Below, one piece after another: positions 11,700 through 32,065 of a DNA stretch of 64,000 nt. The DNA comes from Branchiostoma floridae (lineage: Eukaryota > Chordata > Leptocardii > Amphioxiformes > Branchiostomatidae). The position numbers and the translations under genes are program-made. The stretch is from contig NC_049987.1 in the NCBI RefSeq assembly GCF_000003815.2, positions 6,679,916-6,743,915 of the forward strand, given 5' to 3'. Position 1 is the first letter of the stretch. The number at the start of each line of letters is the position of its first letter. The notes under the pieces are model-generated. The model was given only the letters and a program-made list of their open reading frames with translations. It did not search any database and was not told where the DNA came from.

Positions 11700-12747
11700 C
11701 ACTTTTCAAACAATGACCAAGGCATGACAGAACACCCACCTCAAGATCTGACTTTTTGGAGAATAAAATTGCGCACCGCACGGGTTTGTATGTTTGTTTG
11801 TTTTTGTTTTTTTTTTGTTATTTGGGAGGTATCGGGCTCAGAACCAAATAGGCAATACAAAAAATTCGAAGTCTAGAGGAAAATGCGGTTACAAAAGATA
11901 TGGTGTCGGCAAAAACATTACACTGCAGTACTGACTACAAAATATAGATGTCGCTGTGAGACCGCTAGACAGATAGTGCTGACATTGACCAGTGCGCATG
12001 TGCAGACCGGTTGACGACATGTCACGCTCATGTGGATTTGAGTCACAGAAATTATAACTTCTACGAATATTTATAAACATTTCGTCATCATGGAGGGATT
12101 TTAGCACTTTTATTTGGTACCGGGAGACAAAGGAGGTAAGAAGCTTGGTTCTGAAACCTTTGAGATACCCACAAATGTCGCAGGATTGTGTTATCGTGGG
12201 TATTTTGAGGTGACGTTCTGAAGTAAATACATTGTTCTGTCACCGCCCACAATTTTTGCTTGTCAAAACGCAAACTGAAGCAAAATATCCCAACCTTATA
12301 ACGATGTATTTTGGCATAATATGTTTCAGGGGATGTATTCACATTACTTAATTGCACGCTAAAGCTCTCAAAAATGGACAAGACACATCAAATATGATAT
12401 GATATGTCATGTTTCACTGTTGACTTACAAATGTATAACGTTATTGCACACCAAGCATGTAACGTTACTAACGTTAGTATTTTTGTTAAAGTAGACTTCT
12501 TCGGGTTTGTACTCCGGTCCATTGATGATAATGATAATCATGTGGTACATAACGTTACTATCTGTGCTAGCATGTCCTTGGTATGTCAACAAGAATCTGA
12601 GAAGTCAAAGGAAGAAGGTCAGTAGGTTATTCTCTGAGTCTGAATCCCATGTGGAGTTCAAAGGGATGTATTGTAAAATTTTGGCATCAGAAGAACAAAA
12701 TTTAATGTGAATTTTAAAATCTCCAGTCAGTTTGAAATTTTGTAATT
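11700..12747. other. intergenic
   Basis: Nothing recognised beyond a GTTT-rich low-complexity run at about 11788-11820. Confidence 0.5.
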
Positions 12748-12757
12748 TATTTTCAAC

Positions 12758-13384
12758 GGTCTGCCTAAATACCACAAACGACCACAAACGACTCGGAAAT
12801 ACCACAAACGACTCTAAAATGCAGTGTATATGGGTCAAAGACCTTGTGTGGCACTCTGGAGACATTGTTTACACATTTATGAATTTAAAAAATGCAGCAA
12901 GTCCTGCGTATTCACCAGTTATTTCAAGTTAGTCCGCCGGTTTCAAGATCGAAGCGATTCTCGGCCACCATGTTGGATCGCCCGTGCTAGGAGTCTGCAT
13001 GGGGAAGTTCTCGATACCTTCCACGGCTCCACAGACGACAGGACGATAAAACTATGGACGCTGTTGGTTCATAGATTATAGCATGGCACTATTCTATCAT
13101 TGTCAACTTATAAAACTTGTATGCTAAGTGTTTTTCAGCCTCAATGCAAGCACGCATTCATTGACATCGCTTCGATCTTGAAACCGGCGGACTAACTCGA
13201 AATAACTGGTGAATACGCAGGACTTGCTGCGTTTTTTAAATTCATAAATGTGTAAACAATGTCTCCAGAGCACCACACAAGGTCTTTGACCCATATACAC
13301 TGCATACTAGACTCTAGAGTCGTTTGTGGTCGTTTGTGGTATTTCCGAGTCGTTTGTGGTCGTTTGTGGTATTTAGGCACACCC
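12758..13384. mobile_element. fold-back Mutator-type element, 627 bp, 10-bp TSD
   Basis: Two arms of about 200 bp (12758-12960 and 13165-13384) are near-perfect reverse complements around a ~200-bp unique core. The tips are GGTCTGCCTAAATACC and GGTATTTAGGCACACCC. Both sides carry the perfect repeat TATTTTCAAC (12748-12757 and 13385-13394). Long arms with a 9-10 bp duplication are typical of MULEs. Each arm starts with tandem copies of ACCACAAACGAC. No transposase is encoded. Confidence 0.88.
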
Positions 13385-13399
13385 TATTTTCAACATATG

Positions 13400-13610
13400 C
13401 GCGTTGGATATATCCGATCCCTTGATCTCAGAAGTTAAGCAATGCGACGGTCCGGTCAGTTCTTGGATGGGAGTCCCCCAACCAAGGACGACCGGATGCT
13501 GTAGCCTCACAAAGCTTTCCACGAAATCGTAAAACGGGACATAAAACGGGGGTCCCGTGCTCGAGGAGGCGTCTCGACCACGTTAAACAGCCTCCTTACT
13601 CAACACATTC
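13400..13610 (+). mobile_element. 5S rRNA-derived SINE (SINE3-like) or 5S pseudogene
   Basis: The head resembles 5S rRNA: GATCTCAGAAGTTAAGCAA (box A region), then CAGTTCTTGGATGGGAG (box C region) and GATGCTGTAGCCT near the 5S 3' end. The rest diverges from functional 5S. The tail has GGACATAAAACGG..GGTCCCGTG..CACGTTAAACAGCC, a pattern common in SINE bodies. Confidence 0.65.
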
Positions 13611-14280
13611 ATTGGGTACCTACTGGCTGGTAAAATACTAGTACACCAGATGTTATTATATTATTTTGTCATTTTGTCGCATTACAAGCCGCAACCAAAT
13701 TCCATTACTTTTGATGGCCGAGTTAGCCAGCTGTAGATTTCCGAAGCGACCGTTGCGGTCCGGAGATCTGTCATCTGTCAACAGACTTCAGGAGCGATTC
13801 GAGCAAACTACTGAACGCGTTCTAACGTTAGTGCTTTCCTTGGTTCCCTAAAACTTTTTCTACAAACTTGTTAATGATATCAATAATATAATGTAACAAA
13901 CACACAGAGACTGAAACCTGCCCAAGGGCGTACCCAGGGGAGTCACCACCTTAAATACCAGCCCATTTACCCACACACCTATAAAGTTTTGTTGGTAATT
14001 GAGTCTTTCCCACCCTAACCCAGGACTTCAACTCACTCCTTCTCCCTTTGACTTGGGAATGTTTTAGTGCCAGGTACTAGTAGTACTACAATAATGGTCT
14101 TCTGAGCTGTAACGGTTTCAAGTTGGTTGACATGAAAAGGAACTGTAGACTGATTAATCAGAGTGTGCTGGTGTTACAAGACATTCGATAGCCAACAGAC
14201 TTTTGGTCAGACAAGAAAACTATAGTTACCCCGTTGGCCGCAGATGAAAAATTTGTATAACAATCAATACGGGGTCATGA
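13611..14280. other. intergenic
   Basis: Nothing recognised. The 61-codon frame at 13666 has no family feature. Confidence 0.45.
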
Positions 14281-14283
14281 TAC

Positions 14284-14480
14284 GGGGCTCCAAATTCACT
14301 TTTAAGTTTTAGGATTAGGTGCACTGGTGCACTCAACCTAGAAAATTGGGTGCAGCAACAAAAATTTGGGTGCACCACATAAAATAAAGTAGAATGTTAG
14401 AAAAAAAACTAATTACTGCTACCTACTTTTGTTCATAACTAAAAGTAACTAGACAGAAATGATGAAAAGTTGTCAATGTA
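14284..14480 (-). mobile_element. fragment of the CAGGGCTCGAAAT-tipped element family (GTGCACC subtype)
   Basis: GGGGCTCCAAATTCAC at 14284 followed by GGATTAGGTGCACTGGTGCA matches, in reverse orientation, the right end of the element at 23380-23688. The other end is decayed or lost. Confidence 0.6.
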
Positions 14481-15299
14481 ATATCATTGGAAAATTTTGA
14501 TGATAATGCAAATTCTATTGTATTTACATGTGTACAATGCTACTGTATATGTTTCCAGAAACATTCATTGCTGTGATTTTTTGGGATCAGCTTTCAAAAT
14601 TTTTGAGCAAGCTTTTACTTGCAGTCAGTCTTGCTTGACATGTGTATACTATAGTATATATATAACAGTAGGGTTCAAGCACCACCAACTGTATACAAAT
14701 GCATCTGTGTGTTTTATTTTCTGTATTTCTGCTACGTGCATATTTGCATGTCATGCGTAAAACCCATCCATGATTCAAAACAATTTGTTGCGTAATTGCA
14801 GAGAAAGGACCTCATAAATTTACACCAAATTGAAAACATTTGTGGTTTGTTTAGAAACGCAAGATTTCAGATGTAAAGCTAATTGTTCACTCATGTCCGG
14901 TACTTGTGTTTTGATATAGCTCTATGTTACTCTCCAAACCTTCTTGCGTTTTCAGACGACATTCTAGCACAGCGGATACCGTGTTAAAGTCCTTGGGCTC
15001 GAATAACAAAAGTGACGTAGTTTGCGGAAACATAAACCGTTCGTTATTCTTACTCGACAAACTGTTTGCATGTGTAAACACCGAGGCTATCTTGCGGTAC
15101 TTACCCTAATTCACCTGCCATTTCTCTATCAGGTGTTTGGTAATTAGATCATTAGCCTCAGAAAGCATTACGTATTTCCAATTTGAGGTATGTGTATAAT
15201 TGTGGAGTAACAAATCTGAAGGCATGGCCACAATGTGTTGGGACTATGGAGCAGGGGTGTGTGTGGAGAGTGAAACGCTACCTTTGTTTGTGGGTTTGT
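14481..15299. other. intergenic
   Basis: AT-rich; nothing recognised. Confidence 0.4.
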
Positions 15300-15545
15300 C
15301 TGGGCGGGTAATTGATCCAGATAATCAACAATAGACTGACGTCAGCGCTCTGGGAAAGACGCCCGTAATCTCGATCAGCTGTGTCATTAATCGGCAGTAA
15401 ACCCTCGCGTCTATGCGAACAGGTGGAATCGGTTGTCGCTGTTTTTCTGGCCGTTCCCAGAGTCTGTTATTTACATGTCCTGGAGCCGAGAAGGCGGGAC
15501 AGAAAAAGGTAGCCGCTTCAGGGAGCAAGAGGTTCAATCTTGGTA
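15300..15545 (+). promoter_or_regulatory. GC-richer unique block with a palindromic CRE
   Basis: Unlike its AT-rich surroundings, this block has CpG dinucleotides, a perfect TGACGTCA (15337-15344) and ends in a possible donor (CTTGGTAGGTAG). It could be an upstream promoter or non-coding first exon of RCAN, about 3 kb before its coding exon 1. This is inference from composition only. Confidence 0.3.
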
Positions 15546-16125
15546 GGTAGATAAAGTATGCTACCTAGGTTTGGGGCATTATTGAGTTCAATATTATTCC
15601 ATTTTTCATTAGATAGAAGAGTCACAAAAGACTTTGAACCTTGTGTTTATAGCATGTGATTGTGGATTTTGTGTGGGAATGTTTATATATGGTGTGGAGT
15701 ACAGACAGTACCGAGGTGATGACCGAGGTATGTACATGTGTTTTACCATAAACTACATGCTTGCATGGAGGCATTTTGTTTTCAGGAAAGTAGCACCATG
15801 GAAAGGTTACTAAACTTGTAAACTACATTTTGAGTCAGTGTCAAATTTTAAACAGAGAAAACTGTTAACAGGTTTATGTCCATATTGAAAGTTTGGTAAG
15901 AATTCAATTATTGATTAGCTCACCACAAATGTTTGGAATTTTCAATATGTGAATAAGAATTTCTGCAATCTTTGAGAGTTGTCTTGTTTATTTGTGGAGT
16001 ATGAAAGTAGTGAACCATGCATTCTTTGATCTGTGTTGTGTATACAAGTTTGTGTTTATAACTCTGAGTTAGGTTATGAAAGGATAATCCATGATTTTTT
16101 GGTTCCCACTACATGTAGCATAGCT
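15546..16125. other. intergenic
   Basis: Nothing recognised. Confidence 0.4.
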
Positions 16126-16130
16126 ACTAG

Positions 16131-16455
16131 CAGGGTTGAACGAGTTTTCTAAAATCCACTTGTCCTATCAGGCAAGCACATAAAAAATGTACTTCCCTGA
16201 ACCAATTTTTCACTTGCCCAAAATTCAAATGTCACTGTTACTAGTGTGTGCATTTTCACTTCCAGCAATGGAATTCTCTGTAGACAATTGCTTGATGTCA
16301 TGACTCTAAAAAGTAACAAGTATATCAAAATTGCACTAAAATCAATGGAAAAATCTTACTTGCCCGATCGGACAAGTGGGGTAGGACATGCACTTGCCCG
16401 AACAGCACTTTCACTTGCCCTGGACAATAGGGCTAGTGGACTTGTTTATCCCTGC
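16131..16455. mobile_element. CAGGG-tipped TIR element, CTTGCCC subtype
   Basis: Starts CAGGGTTGAACGAGTTTTC and ends near TTATCCCTG. The motif CACTTGCCC or its complement recurs through both subterminal zones. It shares its architecture with the elements at 18702, 23380, 34938 and 62250, but no target duplication is evident. Confidence 0.6.
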
Positions 16456-16689
16456 TTCCTGCAACCTGTACACGTGAAATTGTGAAATCAATGCAAATTT
16501 AGTGCCAAGTACCTACTTCAGTAGAGAGAAGGTTAAACAAGCTTTTACAATTTGCATGTGTTTCTTACCAAGGTAGTGCTGGATGGTAGGGCTAACGTTT
16601 TTGTTTTTTGTTTTTTGTTTGACAGTGTTGGTTTCTTGTTTCAAAAGACTATATATGCATCCAGTACAGTTTGGTCATGGGCATACTGG

Positions 16690-16929
16690 AGGGTATCTGG
16701 CTCAGAACTCGTGATCAATGGTTCTAGGTTCGAGTCCTGCCTGCTGCTAATGTTGTGCCCTTGAGAAAGGCACTTAATATGATTTTCCTCCCTCTACACA
16801 GGTGTAAAAATGGGTACTTGACTTGGTTGGGAGGTAAAAGGCAGTGATAGGTGAGGGATGGGACCTGCCTTCCAATACAGAGCATATACCCAGCCTTGAC
16901 ACAGTGGGTAAACAACCCACTGCCCTTAA
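16690..16929 (+). mobile_element. tRNA-derived SINE
   Basis: Pol III B-box-like GGTTCGAGTCC (16727-16737) in a tRNA-like head. The body is TGTGCCCTTGAGAAAGGCAC followed by CAGGTGTAAAAATGGGTAC, a widespread SINE body. It appears interrupted at its 3' end by the TTAA element that follows. Confidence 0.75.
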
Positions 16930-17414
16930 GGTCTCATTGATGAGTTTCTTCTTCCCATAGACTTCTATGTTATAATTCGTGGTTTAAATGGGCGCGTTCA
17001 TAATGAAGCTACGTGAAATTTCAGCAGATTTTTCATTCTATGTCGAGCACATTTACCCTATATCGTGGGAAAAAATTGCCAATGTAAACTATACGTAGGA
17101 ACTTTTTTTATAGCAATTACAAACTACGATTAGTCAATCCCCACAAAAGGCACTTTTTCGCTGCTACCGGTATTGTACAACCGCACCACTCAGAACCCAC
17201 GACTGTGTACCTCCGACCTAGCGCGCGGCTGCAAAACTTTACCTGCTAATTTCTTCAGTTACAAATAAGCTTTCACCAATCGAACTTTTGAGATCAGTTC
17301 CGCTGGCTAAAAGGGAATTTCGCACCGCTAAAAACATGCGTCCGTGCAGCCGTTCATTTTTGGCTCGGATCTCTTTTAGGGTACCCACTCGCGGAGTAAT
17401 ACATCAATGAGACC
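16930..17414. mobile_element. TTAA-target DNA transposon, 485 bp, non-autonomous
   Basis: Inverted tips GGTCTCATTGATG and CATCAATGAGACC lie exactly between TTAA (16926-16929) and TTAA (17415-17418). The TTAA target is used by Kolobok and piggyBac. The GG start favours Kolobok. No transposase is encoded. Confidence 0.75.
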
Positions 17415-17449
17415 TTAAAGCCTTAAAAAGGCTTTGGGACTACCTATAC

Positions 17450-18396
17450 CTTTATCTATTTTACAGATATTACTGTAACACCACTAGTTAGGATGGACAG
17501 AATAGTAACATTTGTTTTTTTGTTTATTCAGAAGACCCGACCCAGCACAAACATTACCCTAACTAAGGATGGTCCTGAATACAGGGGAGATGGACGCCAA
17601 AGCTAAATGTTTGTTTGTTTGTTTGTTTGTTCAGAAGACCCAACCCAGCACAGACGTTACTCTAACTAAGGATGGTCCTGAATAAAGGAGAAATGGACAG
17701 CACAGCTAATGTTTGTTTGTTTGTTTGTTTGTTTGTTTATTCAGAAGACCCGACCCTGCACAGACATTACTCTAACTAAGGATGGTCCTGAACAAAGGAG
17801 AAATGGACAGCACAGCTAATGTTTGTTTGTTTGTTTGTTTATTCAGAAGACCCGACCCTGCACAGACGTTACTCTAACTAAGGATGGTCCTGAACAAAGG
17901 AGAAATGGACAGCACAGCTAATGTTTGTTTGTTTGTTTGTTTATTCAGAAGACCCGACCCTGCACAGACGTTACTGTAACTAAGGATGGTCCTGAACAAA
18001 GGAGAAATGGACAGCACAGCTAATGTTTGTTTGTTTGTTTGTTTATTCAGAAGACCCGACCCTGCACAGACGTTACTCTAACTAAGGATGGTCCTGAACA
18101 AAGGGGAGATGGATCGCACAGCTAAATGTTTATTTGTTTGTTTGTTTGTTCAGAAGGCCCGACCCTGCACAGACGTTACTCTAACTAAGGATGGTCCTGA
18201 ACAAAGGGGAGATGGATCGCACAGCTAAATGTTTATTTGTTTGTTTGTTTGTTCAGAAGGCCCGACTCAGCACAAACATTACTGTAACTAAGGATGGTCC
18301 TGAACAAAGGAGAGATGGACGGCACAGCTAAATATTTATTTGTTTGTTTGTTTATTCAGAAGACCAGACCCAGCACAAACATTACTATAACTAAGT

Positions 18397-18400
<4 letters not shown>
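17450..18400 (+). repeat. minisatellite made of the RCAN exon 1 acceptor and start codon, 9 units
   Basis: Units of 102-110 bp. Each has a T-rich GTTT tract, the acceptor TTCAG then AAG (AG ending at 17531, 17634, 17744, 17846, 17948, 18050, 18153, 18256 and 18359), and then the stretch containing ATGGTCCTGAA and ATGGAC. The last unit runs into the coding sequence of RCAN exon 1. Most units retain the frame for MVLNKGEMDSTAN-like residues before a stop, so the array derives from the coding exon edge. Confidence 0.92.
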
Positions 18401-27077
<8,677 letters not shown>

Positions 27078-28010
27078 GCACGTACAGAAAAACTGCCTCC
27101 AACTACTGCTGGAGGACAGGAAAGGGTTTACAAGAAACTCTACAAGGACTGGTAAAGCAGGGAAATGTGCAAAGTACATGCTTCTTGTACCCCTTCAACA
27201 GCCTCTCGACCTGTCCTCCAAAACATGTGCCAGAAGTCCTGTGGAAAGATCTGTAAAATTTCTTGATCGTTCACTGCAACATGCTTGGCTTGGCATCACA
27301 GTACTGCTCACAGTGCAGACGTTGTAAGAACATAACAATGTACAGATGAACAGCAAGTATATGTTACAACTGTGTACTTAGGGCCAAGGCTTTAATACAG
27401 AGGAGCGTAGGCTTAGAAAATACAACTGTAGAAAAGATATCCACCAAGTAGTCAGTGGCTTATTTATTGTTGAGGACTTTGTTTTATTGAGAATGAACTT
27501 TCCGTAGCTAGGAAACAGCGGTGTGGAGCAATTACGGTATTCATCCACCAGGGATGGAAGTTCGTTTGGCGGATAGTTACACTGGAATACCTACCCTGAA
27601 ACTTTAGTCGCACAAAAAATGATGGTTGCACATTGGACATGAATGAAGTAAGATGTAACTACAAACCTCACTGCCTCTCTTCTGAGCTTGAATCTAAAAT
27701 TCTGTAGCTAACGTCAAAATTTTAAACAAGTGATTTAACAAAGGTTTTATTATTTTCTGACACTTGTGTATAGGCCATATACAAGTGTTCATTATTATAC
27801 ACCAATGTATAGAAGCAACCTCAGTCAAAAATGGAATGCACAGCTCCAAGTTTGGGACGGGGTACCAAAAAAAGTTCACAATTATGCACCCAGTATAGTC
27901 ACTGCACAGTCCACTTAGTGTTGAGCACATTATAACTGCAGTAGAGACAGCTCACCTCACTACAATGTCATGATAGGCACTGTGTGATTAGGAATGGTGA
28001 CATCGGATGT
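27078..28010 (+). other. RCAN 3' UTR
   Basis: Non-coding. No clear AATAAA was found close to the stop, so the mRNA end is undetermined. Confidence 0.45.
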
Positions 28011-28018
28011 GTTGGGTA

Positions 28019-28358
28019 CAGGGGTCTAGCCAGCGTCCATTTTTCCGTCAATTGACGGAAATTTGCCGCATCTGACGGAAAAATTTTAAAACCAATCCGT
28101 CAACCTTGACGGACAAAAATCCTTGGTGGAAGCTACAGGCGGCTTGGGGACGCCGTCCACGGCCGTAAAAGCCACACATTGTTTGTTTTGCTATTGTTAT
28201 GATTGTTGACAATGTGTGTCGGCGCCCTTTCGCATACGATAATCTCATTAAAACCCGTTTTTCAAGGTCTCAGTTCAGTCCTTCTAATTAATTTTCGCGG
28301 TTTTCGCGACAATTGTAATTGGCTGACGGAAAAAAATTTCGAGCTGGCTAAAGCCCTG
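28019..28358 (+). mobile_element. hAT-type MITE, 340 bp, 8-bp TSD
   Basis: Tips CAGGGGTCTAGCCAGC and GCTGGCTAAAGCCCTG, flanked by perfect GTTGGGTA (28011-28018 and 28359-28366). A near-identical copy in the opposite orientation is at 33010-33349. Confidence 0.9.
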
Positions 28359-28366
28359 GTTGGGTA

Positions 28367-31300
28367 CAAATATGTACCTATGTGGCGCTGGGTTTAACAC
28401 TCAGATGTAAATGACATCACTTAGTCGACTAGTCCTCTTGCTAAAAGGTTAGCTGTTGGTTCTGTGACCAATATTCTTACTTTGTCCTATGTGGCTGAGT
28501 GTCCAGGAGACTCTGTATGTATTGTGTCTGAGGTTGTTCAACTTAAAACTTATGTCCAAGGAACCTATTTATGCACTGTATACATTGTTTTGTATATACC
28601 TTCATGTTGTGTGTGTGTAGTGCACAGCTGAAGATGGGATATTACTGTAGTTATTGCAGTGTTTATCCCCTATAAGAAAACATCACAAGTGACAATTTTA
28701 AAGGAACGAACAGTAGTTGAGAAGGTAGCTCTTCTATCATTGAGTTATCAATGACGTCTAGAACTGCGGCATTCTGCAGTAGTCTAGTTTGTGAATGGTT
28801 TACTTGTACGTGGAAGTTTTCATGTATCTTAATGCATAAGAAATTCTGCATGCACCAATTGTTTATGATATTATGTGTACATTTATGTTGCATACTAGTG
28901 AAATGGTGATCGGCAGCTTCTCAGGAATGAAGTGGTAAATATGGCCCAAGGGGGACTACCCTAATGTACAAATGTAGTCAGGAAGACAATGTGACTGTAA
29001 TGATAGTGTATACTAGGGTATAGAAAATACTGGCATTGGTTCCTTTGGGATATGCAGTGATATTTTCCCTGCTGCCACATTTCTGGAAATGTACTGGTTT
29101 TAATATGGAATCAAATGCCCCTGAACCCCCAACAAAGAGAGATCCTTCAGTTGAATTGTAAAATTCTATATCCCCACCCTCGTGCCCTATTCGAATTCCT
29201 TGGAGTTACTTCCAAAAAAGTCTAAAACTATGGGCAGTGTAAGTCTGATCTTTAATTCTGGCTGTGGGGCACACAGTGTAAATGTGCTCTATACATGTAT
29301 GATGACAAGTCAATATTATTAGTAGTAAGAGTAATAATGTGTACTGGTATCTGTTAGAGTTGTCTATCGAAGTAGTCTTTTTTTAATAGCCAAAAGATGA
29401 TGGTGTGCCATTCTGATGATTTTTTGCTGCAAAATTCCAGGCCAGGGGAACAAGTTTTGTTCAGTTGATTTAACCAAGGAGCTTCTCTCTCTTTGAAACC
29501 TCATTGATTTGACATGGATACTACCAGTACTTTTTGTTGTGCGTGTAGAATCATGTTGGATAGAGCATTGCATAAACTGATGAAATATTGAGGTGAAGTC
29601 ACGGGAACAAGTTAGCATTATTAGCGTCATCACACCTTATTTGAACTGTAACACCTATGATAATCAGGTTCTTTACAATCTTTAGTACCTGTACTAACAA
29701 AGAGATGGTTTCCTTACTGTACGAAATGCACTGCATTGACATCTGTATATATAATGTAGGTTGTAGTTGCAACAAAATAGGCTTATGTGGAAAAAGCTGT
29801 CACACACGAAGACATGCTCAGTTTAACATTTTTCTTTTGTTCAAATCTGTATTAAAACTCGCACAATTTTATGACCGTTTATGTGGTGAATGTATACATA
29901 TTTTCAGTTTAGACATAAATGGGCAGAGTGCATGCTTTATTAAACACGCCACCAAGTGCAAAAAGCTACGACTTATAACAGCATCTAGATTTCAATCTAG
30001 CATTCTGTTTAACTATAGCTAGGGGTTTTCTCCAGACACTCAAGCATACATGTGCTTCAAGCAAGGGGCTTTTTGCTTGAAGTTTTACTTTAAAAATTTA
30101 ATTGGGCCAATAGAGTGTGTTTGCGTCAATTATAAATTCCCCTTCATCCATCCCACTTGATATAAGAAGTATTTGTGAGGAAAGCTTGTTACAGACAAAA
30201 GTAGGTCATGTGTGAATTGGCGGCTGAAGAGACCCACTTGCCAATGAACTATTATAAACAAGGCGTCAATTCTTTAATACCTTGTTTGTGAAACTCATAC
30301 TTTCCAATATTTGAGTTGTGTGCCACATTGTACTGCTGTACTACATGTACAACAACAGAAAATGACTAACTATAATCAGGGCAAACAGTTTTGGTATAAA
30401 AAGCATATATAGGGACCATTACATACAGTAAACCACCCTATACGTTAAGGATGTACGAATTTGTTAATGAGTGAAAAGCAAACATCGACAAGGTTCGTGC
30501 TCTGATGTGATGTACATTTCCACGTGTACATGTACATTGGTACACCAATGCAACGCCCACTCAAATTCTTGCTTGTCAGACTGACCTAATTAATATATTT
30601 TCATTTCCGATTGGAAAAAATCTCATGTACTCAAGATACATGTAAACCCCAAAATACAGATAGTTTTGCCACAGACAGAAGACTTGCCTATTTCATTCAT
30701 CACAAACAAAACAAGAAAGCTTCTGAAAAAAGCTGGCCGGTGCGTATTTTGGAAAAAGCCTGGATCTTAAACAAAATCACACGAAAAAAGAGTTTTTAAA
30801 CATCGAATTACTGAATTGGTCTTTCTTCTATTTAAAAAACACTACATGAGATTTGTCTAACAAAGAAAAAAAAAATTTAGCAAGTGGGGCTCGAACCTAC
30901 GATCTACGGAAGATAGGTACCGTGCTGTACACCGCTCGGCCACGCTGGCTCGATTACGCAATAGCACGTATAGAAGGGCTATTTGGTTAAAGTGACCGAT
31001 CCATGCATCCATGCATCCATTGGAAATGCATCCATTGAAAATGCATCCATTGAAAGACCCGCTTCTCCTGTCTCAAAGCCGGTGGTGACGCACCGGCAAA
31101 AAATGACAACCAAGAAATATGATTGGCGTGGTCTGAAGATGCCACATAGAAGAACACATCACCAGATCCAGTAAACATTGTTCCCTGTTTGAAACTTCTT
31201 TGGGGACCTTTGAAGAGATGCAGAAAGCATAAATGAAAGTTTAATTTCTAATTTCATGACCTCTATCCCCATGAATTGTACTGCACTTGCATACATATTA

Positions 31301-31403
31301 GAGTGCATAGGACATCACAAGCTGCAGTTGGATAACAATGAATGGACAATGCTGTATATTTTCAAGGCTGGAATTTATGTAGCAGGTTTTAACACACTGA
31401 CCC
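28367..31403. other. intergenic between RCAN and RWDD1
   Basis: No gene recognised. Contains the tRNA-like fragment at 30890 and a short GCATCCATTGAAA tandem (31003-31050). Frames at 29657, 30611 and 31648 show no family features. Confidence 0.45.
30888..30960 (-). repeat. tRNA-like sequence, probably SINE-derived
   Basis: On the minus strand, TGGCCGAGCGGTGTA (A box) and GTAGGTTCGAGCCCCAC (B box and T-arm) have tRNA spacing. The acceptor stem does not pair and the anticodon arm has an extra base, so it is not a functional tRNA gene. Confidence 0.5.
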
Positions 31404-31409
31404 TTTATT
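31404..31409 (-). terminator. candidate poly(A) signal, RWDD1
   Basis: AATAAA on the minus strand, about 570 nt after the RWDD1 stop. Confidence 0.45.
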
Positions 31410-31979
31410 TCAAACTGGCCCTGGAAAAAGCAGCTGAAAGACACTGCTGCCCAGTCTATACAGAGTGACTGGATGGGACTGTTACAGGATCTCCTATTGT
31501 AGCTCTAGTTCACTCCTCTGATTGCTTCCCTGACAAATACCTCATTTTAACATTTGGCACTGCAGTCATTGAGTATCTACAGAGTTACTTATTGGCTACT
31601 TCTCAACAGAGATAGAACTTCCGAATACCTGTTCAAACCCTGTTATCATGCTGTCACAGATACCTGTGCAATTTGGGGCCAATCAGAGCTTTCTCTTATA
31701 TTTCACAAAGATTCAGTTGCCAATTAACTTTCTATGGACGCCAGACTATTCTGCAGAGAAGCAATCAAACGAGTGCAAGAGCAGGAGTGACACCATCCTG
31801 GGGCTGGTATGGTTTTGGAGTTTATCAATCGCTGGAACTGTAAATGAAATATTTCAAGGGTGCTTATGTACCGTAAGCCCTTCTTAAGTTATTTTGTGAG
31901 TCTTAAATGTCGGCATCCTGGATAATCCCCCTAATCTTGTCCCTCCTGAGAAGCTGCACGATGCCTTCAAGGAGGATCC

Positions 31980-32065
31980 TCAGTCTTCAAGGTCAAGGTC
32001 CTCATCAAGATCAAGATCGGCCATGTCTTGGAATAGAGACTCGTCGACCTCCACACTCTCATCAC
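31980..32065 (-). CDS. RWDD1: RWDD1 exon 7
   Basis: Encodes DESVEVDESLFQDMADLDLD and an acidic end (DEDLDLED), then TGA. The motif VEVDESLFQ is highly conserved in RWDD1. Acceptor TTGGTGCAG. Confidence 0.95.

Noticed and set aside
13400-13510. Functional 5S rRNA gene
   Set aside because: Only the middle and 3' blocks resemble 5S. The 5' end and several stems do not match, and a SINE-like tail follows.
30888-30960. tRNA gene on the minus strand
   Set aside because: A and B boxes are present, but the acceptor stem does not pair and the anticodon arm is irregular. More likely SINE-derived.
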